64,000 nucleotides of DNA from Phragmites australis (lineage: Eukaryota > Streptophyta > Magnoliopsida > Poales > Poaceae): positions 3,474,501 through 3,538,500 of the forward strand of contig NC_084923.1 of NCBI RefSeq assembly GCF_958298935.1. Direction: 5' to 3'. Numbering within the stretch: position 1 is the first letter of the stretch; every line of letters begins with the position of its first letter. A program made the translations under genes and the position numbers. The notes beneath the pieces are model-generated. The model was not told the DNA's origin, searched no databases, and saw nothing but the letters and a program-made list of their open reading frames with translations. Positions 35,289 through 48,600 of this stretch are shown here, piece after piece.

Positions 35289-36720
35289 ATGGATCCGCAT
35301 ACCAAGTTGATTCTCGAGGAGATGGCGAAGCAATTCGACCACAAGTTCGCGGAATTCGATCTCAAGTGGGAGAAGCGGCTTCACGAATTGGATCAACAGC
35401 GCGAGGAGCGCCTCGCCGCGCTCGAGACGGCGGCGGAGGCGTTCGAGTCCTGGAGGCCGCAGATCGAAGGCGTGGTCGACACCGTCAAGCTCCAAGTCTC
35501 TAAGATGAACAAGCATCTGGAGCGCATCGCGCTCGATCCAGTGGCGGGGAATGCAGGGATCCTCGGCCAATCCGTGTCGGCTGCCGCGCGCCCACCTGCC
35601 GGATCATCGGCCGACGGCCCTGACGAGCACCGCGTCGACACATCGCACCGGGAGACTGAGTTCGGGTCGGTCCTGACCTACACTCACCTCCCGGTCAAGG
35701 GTACGTTCGATTCACATTCGAATTCCCTCGCCAAGCATACACATCTGCATGGTGATCACTCTGCATCTCGTTTTTCCTCTGAGTCGCCTTATCGTGGGGG
35801 TAGGTTACCCAAGATGCGATTTCCCGAATTTGATGGGGGAGAATCCCATGCTGTGGCAGACTAGATGTGAAGATTACTTTGAGATGTATTCTATAGACCG
35901 GTCCAATTGGATTAAAATAGCTACAATGCATTTCACTGGCCCAGCTGCGCGGTGGCTACAGTCTATAGAGCGCCGCTTAACTGGTGCCAGATGGGAGGAT
36001 TTATGCAAAATGATTCGTGATAGGTTTGCTAAGGAACAACATGAGATTCTCATTAGGCAATTGTTTCGCATTAAGCAAACTAGCACTGTTTCTGATTATG
36101 TAGAGAGGTTTTATCAGCTAGTAGATCAGTTAGATGCTTATCAATCAGTCACAGACCCCTTATACTATACCATGCGATTTCTTGATGGGTTAAAAGATGA
36201 GATCAAATCTATTGTCATGGTTCAACGACCTTCGAACTTGGATACTGCTTGTGTTCTTGCCACATTGCAGGAAGAGGTCGCTGAATCCACCAGGAAACGT
36301 GACTTCAAGTATCTGGATCCTTTTTATGGGCAGAAGCATACTCCAAAAGGGCCTCTACCTCTACCACTACCACCACGGGGTGACAAGCCAGCTCTTCCAT
36401 CACAAACTGACCAGAGGAGAGGCCTTGAGGGTGCAAACACTCAGACTACTACTGAAAAGCTGGCTGCCCTGCGTGCTTACAGGAGAGCTAAAGGTCTTTG
36501 TCACACTTGTGGCCTGAAATGGAGCAGAGATCACAAATGTGCAGACACAATTCAGTTGCATGTTGTGCAAGAAGTCTGGGATTTATTTCACATGGAAGAT
36601 GTTGATTCACTGGAAGCTGTTGATACTCAGTCAACAACCAGTCTATTCTCTATATCTTCAGAGGCTGTTCAAGGTGGGGTAGCACCTAAGACCATGACAT
36701 TTATTGGCAGTATCCAGAAC
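35289..36720 (+). pseudogene. Retrotransposon gag region, frameshifted
   Basis: An ATG 83 bases after the LTR opens a coiled, charged N-terminal part. The frame changes at a run of five G (35835-35839), where the first frame soon hits a stop and the second continues with the capsid-like segment (MHFTGPAARWLQ and onward). A zinc knuckle with Cys-x2-Cys...His-x3-Cys pattern lies at about 36499-36540. The product would bind element RNA and form particles. The frame change may be real or a homopolymer miscall. Confidence 0.88.
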
Positions 36721-39700
36721 GAAAGCTTGCTTATTCTTGTAGACTCAGGCAGTTCCCATTCCTTTCTGGGTTCCAGAATTGCTCACAAATTGTCTGGTAT
36801 TTCGGCTCTTACTGCTCCTGTTAAAGTTCAAGTTGCTAATGGTAATATTCTGGCTTGTTCTCAAGAGCTGACGCAAGCCCAGTGGTTTATTGAGCACTAC
36901 AAATTTCAGTCTACTCTTAAGATTTTGCCTCTGCATAGCTATGATTTGATTGTAGGAATGGACTGGCTCGAATCCCATAGTCCCATGAAGGTGCATTGGG
37001 GCCTCAAGTGGATAGATATTTCTTACCATGGATCTGTTATTACTCTTCAGGGTCAAGTCACAGCTATACCAGCTTGTACCATGGTTCAACTCTTACTGAT
37101 GGAAGACCTCTCCCTTACAGAACAAGCATCGATAACTGATCTCCCAGAAGCCATTAAGGATATACTTCATCAATTTCAAGAAGTCTTCATGGAACCCACA
37201 ACTTTACCCCCATCCAGAAATTGTGACCATAAGATTCCATTGCTGCCTGGGGCCAGACCTGTAAACCTGAGACCTTATAGGTATGCTCCAGCTCTTAAAT
37301 CTGAGATTGAGAAGCAAGTGAATAACATGCTAGCCACTGGGGTAATCCAACATAGCACAAGTGCTTTCTCTTCTCCTGTTGTTTTGGTGAAAAAGAAAGA
37401 TGGCACTTGGAGATTGTGTGTGGATTATAGACATTTGAATGCTCTTACAGTTAAAACCAAGTATCCAGTTCCTATTATAGATGAATTCCTAGATGAATTA
37501 GCTGGAGCTAGTTGGTTCTCTAAGCTGGACTTGAGGGCAGGATATCACCAAATTAAATTAGCACCTGGAGAAGAATACAAAACTGCTTTTCAAACACATC
37601 ATGGGCACTTTGAGTTCAGGGTTATGGCCTTTGGATTATCTGGAGCTCCTGCTACCTTCCAAAGTGCAATGAACACCACCTTAGCACCTTTACTCAGGAA
37701 GTGTGTACTGGTATTTTTTGATGATATTTTGGTCTATAGCCTCTCTTGGGAATTTCATCTGTCTCACCTTACTCAAGTGCTAAACCTGTTGGCCAAGGAT
37801 CATTGGCATATCAAGCTCTCCAAATGCTGTTTTGGCCAAAGACAAATATCTTATTTGGGGCATGTTATTAGCCACCAAGGAGTTTCTACAGATCCAGAAA
37901 AGATTGTGGCCATCACATCCTGGCCTACTCCTGCCACTGCAAAGAATTAAGAGGCTTTCTAGCACTTGCTGGTTACTATAGGAAGTTTATTAGGCATTTT
38001 GGCATTATGAGTAAACCACTCACTAACCTTCTTAAGAAACATGCACTCTTTGTCTGGACTACTGATCATGATGTGGCTTTTGAAGCTCTCAAGACCTCCC
38101 TGTGTTCTGCTCCTGTACTGGCATTACCAAACTTCAACAAGACTTTTGCTATTGAAATAGATGCTTCTGATCTAGGAGTGGGGGCAGTCCTTTTACAAGA
38201 GGGTCACCCCTTGGCATTTGTTAGCAAGGCCTTAGGGATAAAAACTAGAGGTCTATCCACATATGAGAAGGAATTCTTGGCTATTCTCATTGCTGTTGAT
38301 CAGTGGAGATCTTACTTACAGCACAATGAATTCCTGATATACACTGACCAACGCAGTCTTTCACATCTAAATGAGCAGCGGCTTCATACACCATGGCAGC
38401 AAAAAGTGTTCACTAAGCTTTTGGGTCTTCAATATAGGATTGTTTACAAAAAGGGGTGGAGAATCGAGCTGCTAATGCTTTATCTAGAAGATCTCATTGT
38501 GAATTCCAGTTCATGGCTATCTCTACTAGCAATCCACAATGGCTGGAACAGATTGTGTAGAGTTATCATGCCGACAGTAAGGCTCAACAATTGCTTACTG
38601 AGCTGGTAGTTTCTCCTTCACCAATTGGCCCTTATACCTTACACAATGGACTAATTAGATATAAAGGACGATTATGGTTGGGATCCAATACTGATTTGCA
38701 CCTCAAAGTCATTTCAACATTGCATGATAGTGCGGTAGGGGGACACTCTGGATACCCTGTCACATATAAGCGTGTGAAAAACCTCTTTGCTTGGCCGGGA
38801 TTAAAATCTGCAGTTCAGAAGTATGTTTCTCAGTGCACAATCTGTCAGCAAGCCAAACCTGACAGGTCTTGCTCTCCAGATTTACTACAACCACTTCCTA
38901 TTCCTACTCAGGCTTGGAGTGTGATATCGATGGATTTCATTGAGGGGTTGCCTAGGTCAGGAGCTGCTAATTGCATATTTGTAGTGGTCGATAAGTTCAC
39001 GAGATATGCCCACTTTTTACCACTGCTCCATCCATTTACCGCACCTAAGGTTGCACTATTGTTCCTGAATCATATCTATAAGTTGCATGGGATGCCAATG
39101 TCTATTATCTCTGATAGAGATCGTGTGTTCACAAGCACATTTTGGCAAGAGTTGTTTAGGCTGACTGGGACTCAATTGAAAATGAGCTCGGCCTACCACC
39201 CGTAAACGGATGGTCAAACAGAACGGGTTAATCAATGCTTAGAAATATTTTTGCGTTGCTTTGTGCATGCTTGTCCTACTAAGTGGCATTCTTGGCTGTC
39301 CTTGGCTGAATATTGGTACAATACTAGTCATCATACAGCTTTGGGCAGATCTCCTTTTGAGGCACTCTATGGTCACCAGCCACGGCATTTTGGTATTGAG
39401 TCCCCTGGTATATCTCAGCACCCTGATCTCAACTCATGGCTGGAGGAGCGCAAGCTTATGAATACTGTGATCCAACAACACCTCCTTCGTGCTCAGCAAC
39501 GCATGAAGCTCCAAGCTGATAAAGGTCGCTCTGAACGAACTTTTGCAATGGGTGACATGGTCTTCCTCAAATTACAACCCTATATTCAATCTTCCGTCGC
39601 CCGTCATGCTCATCACAAGCTCTCCTTCAAGTTCTTTGGCCCTTTTCGAGTGGTACAGAAGATTGATCCTGTCGCTTATAAGCTGCAATTGCTAGCGTCC

Positions 39701-40120
39701 TCAGCTATCCATCCTGTTTTTCACGTATCCCAGTTAAAGAAAGCTGTTGGTGCTGGCAACTCTGTCAGTCAGGATCTCCCTGCTGACTCTCTGGGATTAC
39801 AGATTCCGCTGAGGATCTTGGATCGCCGTCTGTTGATGTCAGGTAATTCTGCTGTGGCTCAAGTTCTCGTTCAGTGGTCGGGCATGCCTGTGTCGCTAGC
39901 AACTTGGGAGGATTCTGAGGCACTGATGCAAGCATTTCCAAGAGCGCCTGCTTGGGGTCAAGCAGCATCTCAAGGAGAGGGGGATGTCAGGCCCTCACCT
40001 GACAGTATTCACGAAGAAGGGCAGCAGGACAAAGAACCTGGGCCACAGGTGATGGGCCGCAAGAGTGCGCGGGAGTCCAAGCCTAGAAAGCGCTACCGGG
40101 GTGGAGATTGGGTCCAGTAG
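36721..40120 (+). pseudogene. Retrotransposon pol region: protease, RT, RNase H, integrase, chromodomain-like
   Basis: The protease has VDSGSSHSFLG near 36740. RT (about 37290-37920) has LDLRAGYHQI and the catalytic FFDDILVYS near 37710-37740. The frame breaks by one base near 37944. RNase H (about 38140-38480) has IEIDASDLGVGAVL. A second one-base break lies near 38454. In the integrase frame there is a TAG at 38558-38560, an HHCC zinc finger (about 38724-38860), the catalytic core starting MDFIEGLP near 38931, and a TAA at 39203-39205. The C-terminal chromodomain-like segment (about 39815-39920, QWSGMP...TWED) may target chromatin. Five lesions make this copy non-autonomous. Confidence 0.93.
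39972..39984 (+). other. Polypurine tract
   Basis: AAGGAGAGGGGGA sits immediately before the 3' LTR, where plus-strand DNA synthesis is primed. Confidence 0.88.
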
Positions 40121-40326
40121 GCGTGTGTTGGAGACTTGATCCAGTAGGCGTGCGTTGGCTTCGGCCGAGAACTGGGTGTTCTATAAACCCTGTCGGAGAG
40201 GAGGAAGAGAGGATAACTGTAATATGAAACTAGACATGCTCGTTTATCCAATTCCTCCGTCCTTCCCCTCCACTGCTTCTTCTCAATCTCGATCCATTCT
40301 ATCCTCCCCTATCTAGTCTCCTAACA
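39985..40326 (+). repeat. 3' LTR
   Basis: It begins TGTCAGGCCC and ends CTAACA, giving standard TG...CA ends. The polyprotein reading frame continues 136 bases into this LTR and stops at 40118-40120. TATAAA recurs at 40182-40187. Confidence 0.95.
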
Positions 40327-40866
40327 CCTCCATGTTATGCTCGCCTTAGCTAAATGTTCAATGCACGAGATGTGAGCCATGAACATGCACAAATGCTAGT
40401 GCTGGCACAGCCTTACATAAAAAACTTTACATCTAAGTTGACTAAACTATTTAAGTGAGAACTTCAGCAATAGATAAGAGAATGCATAGTGTATTCTGCT
40501 GCGATGATAAATGCTTAAAAGATGTCATTAGGTCAAACTGTCAAAGTAACCCCAAAGATTGGCACTTCAGGATTTGCCATTCCGTGTGTCACTGGCTAGT
40601 GAGACAAGAGGGTGGCAAATCAAGAAATGCACTTCTTTCGGGTCCATCTTTTATTCTGATTGATTAAACTTTATGCTGTGTTTCTTTGTTCTGTAACCAT
40701 TTAACTGTGCTCTGTGTGGTGTGCCTCATTTCTTGGGCACCATTTTGTTTTGTGTACTGGAAGCTATCTGAGTTCAGTAACCATTGTCCATGTGTGGCAC
40801 TCTTGGTTTATTTTTTCTGAAAAATAAGGAAATAAAGTGGACATCTTTTCGTTTATTGTGGACAGA

Positions 40867-40944
40867 TCAAGGCACGCCAAAGAAGTTATCAGACTAGAGA
40901 TAGATCCTTGCACAACTATAGTTCACCAAGTGGCATAAGATACC
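40867..40944 (+). other. Possible orphan exon cut by a MITE
   Basis: After TTATTGTGGACAG the plus strand reads a protein-like frame (IKARQRSYQTRDRSLHNYSS and on through PSGIRY). It is interrupted at the target site of the Mutator-type MITE at 40945. No family is recognised. It may be part of a gene fragment together with 42651-42709. Confidence 0.25.
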
Positions 40945-41791
40945 GGGAAAACTGCAAAAAAAACCCAAAAGTCACTTGGATTTTGACTTTCCCCCCCAAA
41001 AAGTTGTTTTGTTGCAAAAAAAACCCCCCCAAAAGTTTGACTTTGTTGCAAAAAACCCCTAAAAATTCAAAAAAAATAAATAAAAAAATCATTAAAAAAA
41101 TTCTAAAAAAACTAGAGACAATTCTAAGACCTTCTGTGAAATTTGTTTTCAAAAATGATATCCTTTGCATCATATTTCATGGAGAGGAATTTTGGAAAAA
41201 AAAGAAAAATGTGCAGCTCATTTATTAACTCATGTTATTTTAACTTTATCATGTCTACCATTATTTTTCCTACACAAATAATTGTTTAAGTAAACTAATA
41301 AAAGTGGTTTCACTAATTTTGGGGGTGTTATGGATTAGTTATGAATTAATCTATCTGCAACACATTTACTCAATCCTGCACGTTACAATAACTATTTCAA
41401 GATTTCATGTATTTTTACAAGATAGAGGATCATGTAAGAAGACTAAAAAATTTTGTTTCCTGATTTTTGGATTAGTAAATAATTAACTATGCATTTAACT
41501 CGAATTAATAAATGAGTTGCACGTTTTTCTTTTTTCTCAAACTTACTCTCCATGAAATATGATGCAAAGGATATTATTTTTGAAAACAAATTTCACAAAA
41601 GGTCTTATAATTGTCTCTAGTTTTTTTTAGAATTTTTTGTGATTTTGTTTAATTTTTTTTGAATTTTTGGGGGTGTTTTTGCAACAAAATCAAATCTTTA
41701 GGGGTTTTTTTGCAACAAAACAACTTTTGGGGGGGAAAGTCAAAATCCAAGTGACTTTTGGGGTTTCTTTTGCATTTATCCCTAACATACC
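40936..41791. mobile_element. Mutator-type MITE with about 285-bp terminal inverted repeats
   Basis: The element spans 40945-41782. It starts GGGAAAACTGCAAAAAAAACCC and ends with the inverted form (GGGGTTTCTTTTGCATTTATCCC). The left arm runs to about 41230 and the right arm from about 41500, with few mismatches. Nine-base flanks TAAGATACC (40936-40944) and TAACATACC (41783-41791) differ at one position, fitting the 9-bp target duplication of Mutator-like elements. The transcript would fold into a long hairpin. There is no coding capacity. Confidence 0.85.
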
Positions 41792-44700
41792 TCACCACCA
41801 TGCTCCAATACTGTATCGTCCACTACATCGCTTAGCATGTCAACAGAACTACAAAAACCAAATATGCATAATCTTCGGCCCATGTCTAAGCCCTGAGATA
41901 TCAAATGGTATTAGTAAAAGGAAATGTAAACATGATAAGCAAATAAGCATATTAAATGTTGTATAATAAGTTAGTAATTATATTTATTTGGACTTGGTTT
42001 GAGATAGCAGCATAATGTTGTTTTGTCTTGTACTGTTGGAAATGAAGATGCTTAATGCTGAGTAGAAAACTAAACACACCTGACAAACACATTGTGGAGT
42101 CTTTCTCAACCCAACCCATTCGTAATGACAGTGCATATTCTTTTTCAAGCGTTCATAGTCTTAACCGTTAGCTTGGAGACATAACTGTTGTGCTTGATAT
42201 TATTTCATCTTTTAGCTTCTACTTATTAAAAAATATGTTGAAAACTTAATTGGCTTCCAAGCACCTTTTAGGTTCTAATGTACTTAAGGTCAGGAATTCA
42301 TCATTGTATCAGATTTTAATCGTTGTTCATAGTGCCCACATTATGCTATAGTTCTTTGTGTCACACTTGCTGAACTGTGGACACAGATGTGATGGAGCTC
42401 AGCTACATGCTTCCATAGAACATGCTTCCATAGAACATGTATCGGTACCCCTGATGGCCTTATGGGTGCAAACACTGCTATACGCCCACCAATACACAAG
42501 CCACTGTTCTTTGTATATTCTTCATATAGTTTGGCTAGCACTGTGCTTTGACATGATAGAACTGCAAATGCTGTGAACCAAATAACGTTATTTTCTATTA
42601 TTTTTCCCCTTGGGAAGCAACTGATGCTTAATCCTTGTTTCTGATAGGTTTACGCATTGAAACATGTTCGGATAGGCAGGTTCAGGCTTCCGGCAGATCT
42701 GGGGTAATGGACTTTACGGTATCAATATGTGTTTGACAGATACCCCTTTTTTTTTTGTGTGGGCAGATACCGTTGTACTCTCGTTTTGGCTGCTTTATAA
42801 ATGTTCTTTTAGGCTAACTTTTTATGCCTTTTATATTATCTTATGGTACAAAAGTGAGCAATCCAAAAAAAATGTCAGGAAGATCGATATTTGATATATT
42901 TATAATACAACAGAGTTTGGTGGGGATGGAACATTGTCAAATAGGACTTGTGATAGAATCTATTTTGTATATCAGTGTAAATGCACATGCTCATGCGAGG
43001 AGCCGAGGGCATGAACCATCTATCTTTGTTCCACAATAATTGATGGCGGATGAGTAATATTTGGCCAAACTGTATTATAACTCGTTTACTGAACATGAAA
43101 TTATTCTTTTAATCGTGCTATTGTCAAGGAGCGAGGTTTTTTATTTGTTCTTTTTGAAAAATCTATTTGTATTGAACCTTACATATATTTTAAATATACT
43201 TACAATTTTGCTTTTATGTACTTACAAGTTTGTTGCACTACTTATAAGTGTGTATTGGAAACTGTGTTAATAAATCAATAAAAAGAAAGGTTGTTACTGT
43301 TTTTACTCTTAAATAATATTTATTTAGACGCTAGACGTAGATAGATGGTTACTTCGTGACTACCGTATAATCGTTATCTAGACGTGCCTAGACTTACATC
43401 AAACTCTTGACTAAATTAGATGCTAAGCTCTCGATTAAAGATATCTAAATAGGTCGTACCTACTAGGCTAGCTCGAGACTATAAGCCGTGTCTGGGCTGA
43501 GCGCGCGGTATTGTGTGCCGGCACAACATGGCCTGGCTGAGTCGGGCTGGCACGCATGGACTCGACTATTTTCTAGATATTTTAATTTGTAGCTATTTTT
43601 TTATCTATTTTCTACATTTTTATCTATTTCCTATATATATTTTAATTTTGTATCTGGTTTTTATTTTATCGGGCCGCCCGTGCCTATCGTGCCCGTCGGA
43701 CCGCAATCATGCCTGGACCGACCTAGCACGGTACGGTGACCGATAGACTGTGCCGTGAGCCGAGGGGAGGCATGCGGGTCGACACAACACGACCCGTTAC
43801 AGTAGCCAAACCATTTGGACTATACCGTAGCCGAGCCCGTACCAAACCGACCCGAATGACCTATCTAACCATCTCTACTCTTAACTAATATCTAGTGATC
43901 TAAACGTGCTAGATGATTGTCTACGTGAACATGGATCCCAAACATGCAGAACTACGAGATCTGAAGGTTACTCGAACCTCGAATCCATAGCGCGGCACAA
44001 CAACAAAATAATATGTCAAAATGCCCTGATAAAAAAAAAACAAGTTAAAACGTCGTTGCAGTCACTAGTTAATGGAAGGGTAACTTTTTTGGCACTTTTT
44101 ATCCCGGGTCAGGCTCGACGGAGCGCTCTGACTTAATTTTCTTTTGTCAAAATTTAAAACTGAGAGCCCAAAAGCTTTTTTACGAGTAAAATATATTGAC
44201 GGACCTTAACTTGTTACGAGTGTTATTTAGATCTACGGATTTTAAAAATACATTTTCTATGTTATTAATGTTATCAAACTATATTAATCAGGTACATATC
44301 AACTTAGAAAAGGTCTTAACACTGACATGACATACGATGTAGTGCTAGTGTGGCAAATATGGTACAAACATGGCTTCTCTCCTCCCTCCCTATCATCTGT
44401 CGGCCCATATATTGGCTTCCTTCCTCTTCCTTCAGACCACATACATAGTTCGGTTATCGCGTGGACGCTGATAACCTATCATCCGGAGCTCTCGCACGCG
44501 AAAAGTAAAGGATGCCCTCGTTCTCTTGTTGTTTGATGTCCCATAAGACACTGCCGATCGAAACCCTATCTTCTTCTCCTCTCAACTGTCATTCCCCACC
44601 ACGAGCTCCACTGTCGTCGTCGCAATCCCGCCCTCCTCCTCTGTAGCCACGCTAAGGGAAACTTAGAGGAGCTCCCTCTCTATCCCCTCCCTCGAGTTCC

Positions 44701-45616
44701 TGACTGAATTTGCTTCCTCTCCAATGAAATCGAGCTTGATGATTGTCTTCCCCACCTCAGATCGCCATCCTTCATGCATAACCGTTGACGCGCCACTCTA
44801 GCCCTCCTCCTAGCCAAAGAACCCCACCGTGCGCTTCCCCCCTCTACTTAAGGATCCTTGTGTGTGTCCCCATTCATCTTAGGCCCATCACTGACCCGAC
44901 TTTCGCTATGTTGCCGCTGCCGAAGCTCGCCTGAGCCATCAATGGTCGCCGATGCTTTCCCTCGCCGTCGGTTGTGCTCCTCTCTGCATGGCGCCGCTAA
45001 TAACCCAAATTAGTTTCCCATTATGTGCTGGTGCTCCTAGTACCTTTCCCTGATCAAGCTCCACCGTCAATCACCATCGACGAGCCGACCAACACCACCC
45101 CTCCCTCTCTTGTTTCGATTTTGACCGGAGTCAAAATATTGAATTGTTCCATTAGATTCTATCTCCATAAATTCAAAGAGAGGCTACACAGATCTAGGTG
45201 TAAAAAGGATTTACATGTACCATATGGTATGTTGTGTTAGTGTTAAGACATCCTCTAAACCGGTATAATCTAATTGACACAGTTTGATAATATTAATAAT
45301 ATAAATATATTTTTAAAATTTATGAACCTAAATAATATAGGAGTACAAGTTTGAGGACCACTGCGGTATTTTTTTAAAGGAAACCAGAAGAGGCCATTTG
45401 GGAATCGGAGAGGCTCCTTCCTCCACAAGCCAAGCCAGTCCACGCCCCCCCCCCCCCTCGCCGTCGTGCGCGCCTCAACTCAAAAACACATAAACGAAAA
45501 CCACAACCCCGACACCACGCCTCCTCAATCCCTGCAGTCTCCTCCCATCCCTCTCTCGGCCTCCCGCTCGGCCGCCACCGAGAGATCCACCCGCATTTGG
45601 GGCTCCCGCGGCGGCG
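41792..45616. other. Repeat-rich intergenic DNA before the kinesin gene
   Basis: 42393-42428 holds a short direct repeat of CATGCTTCCATAGAA. 43320-43880 is a dispersed repeat rich in GTGCCGG, GGGCCG and GACCCG words, resembling 10200-10580. 44380-45250 is a C-rich, leader-like stretch with no supported exon. 45440-45465 contains a poly-C run close to the kinesin 5' UTR. No gene is supported. Confidence 0.4.
42651..42709 (+). other. Possible orphan exon
   Basis: TTTCTGATAG/GTTTACGC is a plausible acceptor and CTGGG/GTAATG a plausible donor. The enclosed frame reads YALKHVRIGRFRLPADLG. It matches nothing I recognise and has no clear partner exons other than 40867-40944. Confidence 0.25.
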
Positions 45617-48600
45617 ATGGCGACCGGCGCCGGGTGGGCGCCGGCGCGGTCCGTCGAGAGGCACGGCGCGCCCCGCGGTGGAAGCGCGCGGTCCAAGTCG
45701 GTCGCGCCGGGCCTTCGCCGCCCCTCCCCGTCCCCCGCGAGGGCGCGGCAGGCCGCCGACCACGACGGCAGCGCCGGTATCTATCTCCCCGTGAATGATC
45801 GGAGAATGCATTTTTTTCCCCTTCCCTCAGCGAGTCGCGGAAGCGCGTGTTGTGGTTTCGTTGTTCGTTTTGTCGGTTTCTCTCGAAGCTTTGCTGCGGC
45901 ATGAAGTGGGTTGAGACTTGAGAGTTGAAATGAAACGGGGCTGTTTGCAACGGTAACGGAAATGCCGTAGGAGAGATACGCGTTGCAGCATCGGCGGCTC
46001 GCTGTTACTCTTCAAGTCGTGGAGCGCTGTGACATGAATCAATCTGTCAGGCAGCAGCTCGTCCCTTTTGTGTGCTGATTCATTTCAATCCTGCTCACTT
46101 GCCCTACGATTTACGCCCTGATGGTTGATGCTAGCACTTGCCGTAATAGTAATACGTGCTATTTCGGTTCAGGTGTCTTGTTTGGGTTTTGGTGGACCTG
46201 TGTGCTTCACTTTTTCGGGGAGTTTTTGGTATTGCACTATTTCTTCGGAACTGATATATAGGTGTCCTTCACAATCACAGATTCCTGCAGAGTGAGAGTC
46301 GCTGTAAGGCTCCGGCCGAAGAACGCCCAGGATTTAGCTCATGGCTCTGACTTCAATAGTTGCGTTGAGTTGCAGCCTGAGGTTAGCCTGTCCATCCCAT
46401 TTTACCTTTTGCACTTCATAATTAGCATCACTTGAGTGTATAAAGGTAAATTTCTGCAGCTAATTGTGTAAATCTTGTTTTCTGCAGTGTAAGAGGCTGA
46501 AACTGAAGAAAAATAACTGGAGTTGTGAATCCTACAAATTCGATGAGATCTTCAGTGAAAATGCTTCACAGAAACGTGTGTATGAGGTCGTTGCAAAGCC
46601 TGTGGTTGAGGCAAGTCCTGCATTCCGCTATTCTTTTTTAGAACATTCCACTATTTTATTTAAACATGCAACATAGAACCAATCAAGAGAAAGTAGCTTT
46701 GCTAGTGTTGTAGCCTGGAGTAACAACTGTAGCAATGTTTAAGCCGCCACAAGCTTCTGGTACAAGTATTATGGAAATATTTGATTTATGTTAGAAAAGT
46801 TCATAATCCATTCTTAGTCTATTTTCTCAGTACAAAACCTGTGAATTGTGCCTGTAATTTTCCTGGTAGGCGGTCGTGAACATGTCATGCTTTTGCATTT
46901 CGTAGTTTAGTGATTGCAGAGGAGAAATTCTCTCTCCGAGTGTAGTATTATTTACAACAATTGGTTGGTCAGTTTTATATCTTCACGATTTTCATTTGTT
47001 TTTTTTCTCTTGAACATGCAGACGAACTGTGTTTCATTGCATTAAGTAGAAAATAATGTTTGTTACAAACTGCTTTTCCTCGATTACACGCACGCTACAG
47101 ATCTGAAAGAACGACCTAGATTTCATTAATCTAGGTCATTGATTTACTTTCACTAATCCTTCCTTTTTCAGATGTTATGAGTAGTCATTGCATTAGTTTT
47201 TGTCTGAGTAAATGTAAAATATATTCAATACACCTTTGCAGAGTGTGTTAGAAGGCTATAATGGGACAGTAATGGCCTATGGTCAAACAGGTACTGGCAA
47301 AACATACACAGTTGGTCGACTTGGAAAAAATGACCCTTCTGAACGGGGTATAATGGTCAGAGCATTGGAGCATATCCTTTCTATTGTGTCTTTGGAGACA
47401 GATCGTGTGGCCATATCATATTTACAGGTTCTATTCCCAACTGCCGTTATAGTCTGTTCTTTGACCTTATTTCACACTATTTGTTATTAGGGTCCATCAA
47501 TTTGTGTAGATATGCTTTAACTTTCTTATTCACAGTATTATACATGCTTTGTTATTGCAAGAATGACCATATTTATATGTTAATGGTCATGTGATTTGCA
47601 TGGCACATACAACTACTTGTTAATCTAATTGAACATGGTATGGAAGAAAATAGCACCAGTCTATGACTTACTTGAAATTTGTCTATTTGTTATTAGTGCA
47701 CTTCAATAGTTTTGCAGAGTCGCTTTAACTTTTTTTTGAAGGATATTGCTTTAACTTTCTTATTAGTGGGTGTTATTTATACATGCTTTGTTAGCACAAG
47801 AATGACCATATATATGTTACGGTTATGTGATTTGTGTGGCGCATACAGCTACATATTTCGTTCCTAATTGAACTGGTTATGGAAGAAAATGGCACAAGTC
47901 TATGACTTAAAATTTGTTTGCATGGTAAATTGTTATGTTAAATAGGTCATGAAGAGCAAAATGTGTCTGACTATTTTCACTCCTTTGGCTCTTATCCGTG
48001 CCTATCGATAACGGCATAGAGCAAGACACTTCATCACCTATTTGTTACCATATATATGTTGATTCTACATGGTAACGAACAACAACAACAACAGCCTTTA
48101 TCCCAAGCAAGTTGGGGTAGGCTAGAATGAAACCCACAAGATCCAACTAAAAAGATGATGAGAAAACAATAATGATAATAAAGGTACTAGTAATAGTAAA
48201 AAAATAAAAGTAATAACGGTACAAGCAAACTGATGCATAATGCATAAACATTATAAACCTGCCTGACAAATTTTATGAATGTGAAGAAGTGTCATAGTTT
48301 ACCATGCATACCTTTTTTCTTACTGTGGACTGTTAAAATAGGTCAAAATATACCATGGCTCATTTAAGCTATTCATCGGCAACTTGCCCATTTGCCCTTA
48401 TGCTTCTAAGTTCCATCTTTATAGCTAAGCAAATGGTGGCTTATCATTTCACTTTGTTTTGTCATGCTAACTTGTATTTATTTGCTGTATAGATGTACTT
48501 AGAATCAGTGCAAGATTTACTGGCCCCAGAGAAGACTAATATTCCAATAGTTGAGGATCCAAAAACTGGCGAAGTTTCTTTACCAGGTGCTGCAATAGTT

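Larger units (their letters stand above)
34863..40330 (+). mobile_element. Ty3/gypsy (chromovirus-like) LTR retrotransposon, coding frame broken
   Basis: Two LTRs of about 340 bp (34869-35206 and 39985-40326) bound a gag-pol region in the order gag, zinc knuckle, protease, RT, RNase H, integrase, chromodomain-like. The integrase lies after RNase H, the Ty3/gypsy order. The primer site is complementary to initiator Met-tRNA, and a purine tract precedes the 3' LTR. CACCTC flanks both ends (34863-34868 and 40325-40330), consistent with a 4-6 bp target duplication overlapping the LTR terminus. Three 1-base frame changes and two nonsense codons break the polyprotein. The LTRs differ at 5 of 340 positions by eye, suggesting a fairly recent insertion. 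Confidence 0.95.

Noticed and set aside
42341..42576. Opposing frames (66 aa minus, 72 aa plus)
   Set aside because: Neither has splice borders or a recognisable domain. Part of each comes from a 15-bp direct repeat.
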